Positions 43,522-45,638 of a stretch of 45,638 nucleotides of DNA are shown piece after piece. The position numbers were made by a program, and so were the translations under genes. The notes beneath the pieces were generated by a model. That model did no database searches. It saw only the letters and a list, made by a program, of their open reading frames with translations, and was not told the DNA's origin. This DNA comes from Bacteroidales bacterium UBA5206. GTDB lineage: Bacteria > Bacteroidota > Bacteroidia > Bacteroidales > Tenuifilaceae. The first letter of the stretch is position 1. Every line of letters starts with the position of its first letter. Where the stretch lies: contig DHVO01000015.1 of assembly GCA_002412705.1 (NCBI GenBank), positions 24,381 through 70,018 of the forward strand, read 5' to 3'.

Positions 43522-43547
43522 GAGAAAGGGGCTTACGCCCCTTTTTC
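43522..43547. terminator. Terminator between converging genes
   Basis: AAAGGGGC pairs with GCCCCTTT around a 4-base loop, followed by T-rich sequence on the plus strand. It ends the sigma/anti-sigma transcript and overlaps the end of the peroxiredoxin gene. Confidence 0.85.
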
Positions 43548-44197
43548 TACAAACTCTTCTTTGCTAAATAAAAATCAACTTTTTCCACACTATTGTCGGC
43601 CATACGAGCCTCCATCTCCTCTAGCGTTTTTGGAGGAGGAACAATTACCTTCTCCCCTGGTTTCCAATCAAGTGGTAACGCCACTTTAAACTTATCGGCA
43701 GTTTGTAACGCCTTTAAAGCACGAAGTATCTCGTCCATGTTACGTCCCACATTTAATGGGTAGTACATTATTAGACGGATTTTTTTGTTTGGGTCGATAA
43801 AGAACACCGCACGTACAGCAGCCGTTTCGCTCTCGTTTGGTTGAAGCATCCCATAAAGTTTAGACACCTTCATGTCTAGGTCGGCAATGATTGGAAAGTC
43901 GAAGTAAACGCCCGTTTTCTCCTTAACGTTGGCCACCCATCCAAGGTGAGCATGAATGCTGTCGATACTAAGACCAAGCAGCTCCGCGTTTAGATCTGTA
44001 AACTCCTGCTTGCGAAGGGCAAAACCACTCATCTCGGTGGTGCAGACTGGCGTAAAATCGGCAGGATGGGAGAACATCACAATCCACTTGTCCTTGGCAA
44101 AGTCGGACATCTTAATATTCCCTTTGGTGGTTACAGCGCTAAAATCTGGGGCAATATCGCCAATACGAGGCATTACGGTAAATTCTTGTGTTTCCAT
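43547..44197 (-). CDS. 1-Cys peroxiredoxin (Prx6 family)
   Basis: A 216-residue thiol peroxidase that reduces hydrogen peroxide and organic peroxides. The active site is HPADFTPVCTTE, with Thr49 and the peroxidatic Cys52. No other Cys is present, so it is a true 1-Cys type. The length and the C-terminal extension (LDWKPGEKVIVPPPKTLEEM) are those of the Prx6 family. It lies 37 bases downstream of dps on the same strand and probably shares its transcript, close to the divergent OxyR gene. Confidence 0.95.
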   Translation of the reverse strand: METQEFTVMPRIGDIAPDFSAVTTKGNIKMSDFAKDKWIVMFSHPADFTPVCTTEMSGFALRKQEFTDLNAELLGLSIDSIHAHLGWVANVKEKTGVYFDFPIIADLDMKVSKLYGMLQPNESETAAVRAVFFIDPNKKIRLIMYYPLNVGRNMDEILRALKALQTADKFKVALPLDWKPGEKVIVPPPKTLEEMEARMADNSVEKVDFYLAKKSL

Positions 44198-44234
44198 GGT
44201 AATTCTGTTATTTAAAGTTTTTACTTATTCCTGA

Positions 44235-44711
44235 TTACTTACCTAGATATGCAGAATACATCCATACAAGTTTCTCCTGCTCTCGAATATAGTCGCTCAT
44301 TAGGGCATTGGTACCCTCATCGTTAGCATCTGCAGAAAGGTCAAGAATCTCACGTTGTAGAGTGATAATCACCTCAAAGGAGTCTAGAATATTCTGTAGA
44401 GCCACTTTCCCATCGGAGATATTGATGTTCTCCTTAATGCTAGAGCGCTTTAGGTAATCGGTGTAGCTGTGTAGCGGCGAGTGCGCAAGGGTAAGAATAC
44501 GCTCGGCAACCTCGTCAATTTTAATCTGAAGGTCGGTGTAAAGCTCCTCGAACTTTAGGTGAAGTTCAAAAAACTTTTCGCCCTTTATGTTCCAGTGGTA
44601 CCCACGGGCATTCATGTATAGCAACTGGTAGTTTGCAAGTAGGACATTTAACTTTTCGGCAAGTTGAGCCGATTTTTCAACGTTTAATCCAATTCGTGAT
44701 GTGGTTTTCAT
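44235..44711 (-). CDS. dps: Dps-family DNA-protecting ferritin-like protein
   Basis: A 158-residue mini-ferritin. The ferroxidase ligands His39, His51, Asp66 and Glu70 are at exactly the spacing seen in E. coli Dps (12, 15 and 4 residues), in the segments GYHWNIKG, FFELHLKFEELY and KIDEVAERI. Such proteins form 12-mers that oxidise iron(II) with peroxide and store it, protecting DNA. Peroxiredoxin follows in the same operon, and oxyR is divergent, so OxyR control is likely. Confidence 0.95.
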   Translation of the reverse strand: MKTTSRIGLNVEKSAQLAEKLNVLLANYQLLYMNARGYHWNIKGEKFFELHLKFEELYTDLQIKIDEVAERILTLAHSPLHSYTDYLKRSSIKENINISDGKVALQNILDSFEVIITLQREILDLSADANDEGTNALMSDYIREQEKLVWMYSAYLGK

Positions 44712-44787
44712 ATCTATAAAAGTTTAATGTTTGCAGTTTGATTTTTGAACAATACAAAGGTGGCTATCCCTGACATATTTATCAAAC

Positions 44788-44831
44788 TGATATTTTGTAT
44801 CACATCATTTACAAAATCTATTATATTTGTA
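44788..44831. promoter_or_regulatory. Divergent dps-oxyR control region with nested palindromes
   Basis: Three overlapping inverted repeats lie in the 199-base gap: TGATA-N5-TATCA (44788-44802), ATTTTGTA-N10-TACAAAAT (44792-44817) and TACAAA-N10-TTTGTA (44810-44831). They overlap a TATATTTG -7 element for oxyR (44822-44829). The first palindrome has the size of a LysR-type box, which makes this a candidate OxyR binding site, though the E. coli OxyR consensus is not matched. Confidence 0.5.
44795..44829 (+). promoter_or_regulatory. Candidate oxyR promoter (TTG-N24-TATATTTG)
   Basis: TATATTTG (44822-44829) matches TAnnTTTG exactly; a TTG lies 24 bases upstream (44795-44797), one base more than the usual spacing. 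The leader would be about 75 bases. Confidence 0.45.
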
Positions 44832-44910
44832 TTCCAAACACTTGCAAGAATAATAGTTGGGTTTCTGAACAAAAAAATAGGATAATAACCCAAAAAAACA
44901 TCAGCAAAAA

Positions 44911-45638
44911 ATGAATTTACAGCAGCTAGAATACATTATTGCCGTGGAAAATCACAGGCATTTTGCTAAAGCGGCCGAGGCGTGCTTTGTAACCCAGCCC
45001 ACGCTAAGTACCATGATTCAAAAGTTGGAAGATGAGCTAGGGGTTCGCCTTTTTGACCGCAGCAAGCAGCCCGTTGTACCTACTCCCATTGGCGAGTGCA
45101 TGATTGCTCAAGCCCGCCGCATACTTGCCGAAGCGGAAAAGCTAAAACAAATGGCCATGGAGGAGAAAGGGGTTATTGCCGGTACGCTTAGGTTGGGCAT
45201 AATACCAACGCTTGCCCCCTACCTATTACCGCTATTTCTTAAAAGCTTTACCACAAAGTACCCAGGCGTTACGCTAAAGCTAACAGAGATGGTAACCGAC
45301 CAAATTGTAGATGAGCTAAAGCGGGGCAAGATTGATGCGGGGCTACTAGTAACCCCCCTTTACGATAACTCGCTTAAAGAACGCCCTCTTTTTTACGAGG
45401 AGTTCTACGCCTATGTGGGAAAAGATGAGCAGATATTTAGCAAGGAGTACATTCTTCCTGGCGATATAAACCCCAATAGGCTCTGGCTTCTGGAAGAAGG
45501 ACACTGTTTCCGCTCCCAAATACTAAAACTTTGTGAGCTGAAGAAAGAGAGCAGCACATCGAATTTTGAGTACGAGGCAGGAAGCATTGAAACGCTCATT
45601 AGACTGGTGGAGCAGAGCCAAGGAGTAACCGTAATACC
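44911..45638 (+). CDS. oxyR: Redox-sensing LysR-type regulator OxyR (3'-truncated by window edge)
   Basis: The reading frame is open from ATG 44911 to the window end (242 codons visible). The N-terminal LysR helix-turn-helix is complete (NLQQLEYIIAVENHRHFAKA, ACFVTQPTLSTMIQKLE). The effector domain carries the redox pair as GHCFRSQILKLC, with Cys199 and Cys208, the same residue numbers as in E. coli OxyR, where they form the peroxide-sensing disulfide. It should therefore activate peroxide defence genes, most obviously the divergent dps-peroxiredoxin operon. The missing part is the C-terminal end of the effector domain. Confidence 0.95.
   Translation, partial: MNLQQLEYIIAVENHRHFAKAAEACFVTQPTLSTMIQKLEDELGVRLFDRSKQPVVPTPIGECMIAQARRILAEAEKLKQMAMEEKGVIAGTLRLGIIPTLAPYLLPLFLKSFTTKYPGVTLKLTEMVTDQIVDELKRGKIDAGLLVTPLYDNSLKERPLFYEEFYAYVGKDEQIFSKEYILPGDINPNRLWLLEEGHCFRSQILKLCELKKESSTSNFEYEAGSIETLIRLVEQSQGVTVI

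Overview
The window is chromosomal DNA of a Bacteroidota bacterium, most likely class Bacteroidia. The evidence is a giant surface protein with a type IX secretion (T9SS) type B sorting domain followed by a PorP/SprF protein, families largely confined to this phylum (DUF4294, DUF2851, LVIVD lipoproteins), weak ribosome binding sites, and several matches to the Bacteroidota promoter -7 element TAnnTTTG. Metabolism looks anaerobic but oxygen-tolerant: a four-subunit 2-oxoacid:ferredoxin oxidoreductase and an arginine deiminase sit in the same window as an OxyR, Dps and peroxiredoxin group.

Layout. 1-9640: the 3' part of a very large adhesin-like gene (at least 2880 codons; its start lies left of the window) with about 17 Ig-like domains, 13 copies of a second ~80-residue repeat, two PKD domains and a T9SS sorting domain, plus its PorP/SprF partner. 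9678-10972: two adjacent CDGSH iron-sulfur proteins, one fused to a YjdI-type ferredoxin domain, and an RDD membrane protein. 11126-15661: DUF4294 protein, ElbB, RNA cyclic phosphodiesterase, a polyprenyl glycosylphosphotransferase and a degenerate Gfo/Idh/MocA-like protein. 15919-20217: Pcm, an MBL hydrolase and glycine dehydrogenase GcvP. 20382-24270: LVIVD lipoprotein, outer-membrane barrel, ECF sigma factor and a membrane protein that joins an anti-sigma-like N-terminus to a barrel-like C-terminus. 24659-30616: ArcA, a DUF2892 protein, SucC, a SpoU methyltransferase, a TPR lipoprotein and a deoxynucleoside kinase. 30774-38006: prolyl oligopeptidase, rpsO-pnp, an RmlD-like reductase and DUF2851. 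38167-38241: tRNA-Pro(CGG). 38334-41942: porCDAB with a divergent Lrp/AsnC regulator. 41980-43478: a small, possibly broken lipoprotein gene and a second ECF sigma/membrane protein pair. 43547-45638: peroxiredoxin, Dps and a divergent OxyR that runs off the right edge.

Most of the window is ordinary core genome. The parts that deserve a second look are: two Lrp-like boxes about six helical turns apart between porC and the Lrp gene; the ECF sigma factor paired with a possible envelope-spanning anti-sigma/barrel fusion; two strong hairpins in the elbB 3' intergenic region; a perfect hairpin in the pnp leader; and a perfect 14-bp hairpin inside a barrel gene. I saw no CRISPR array, insertion sequence, prophage or recognisable defence system. 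All family calls come from reading the translated sequence by eye; no database search was run.
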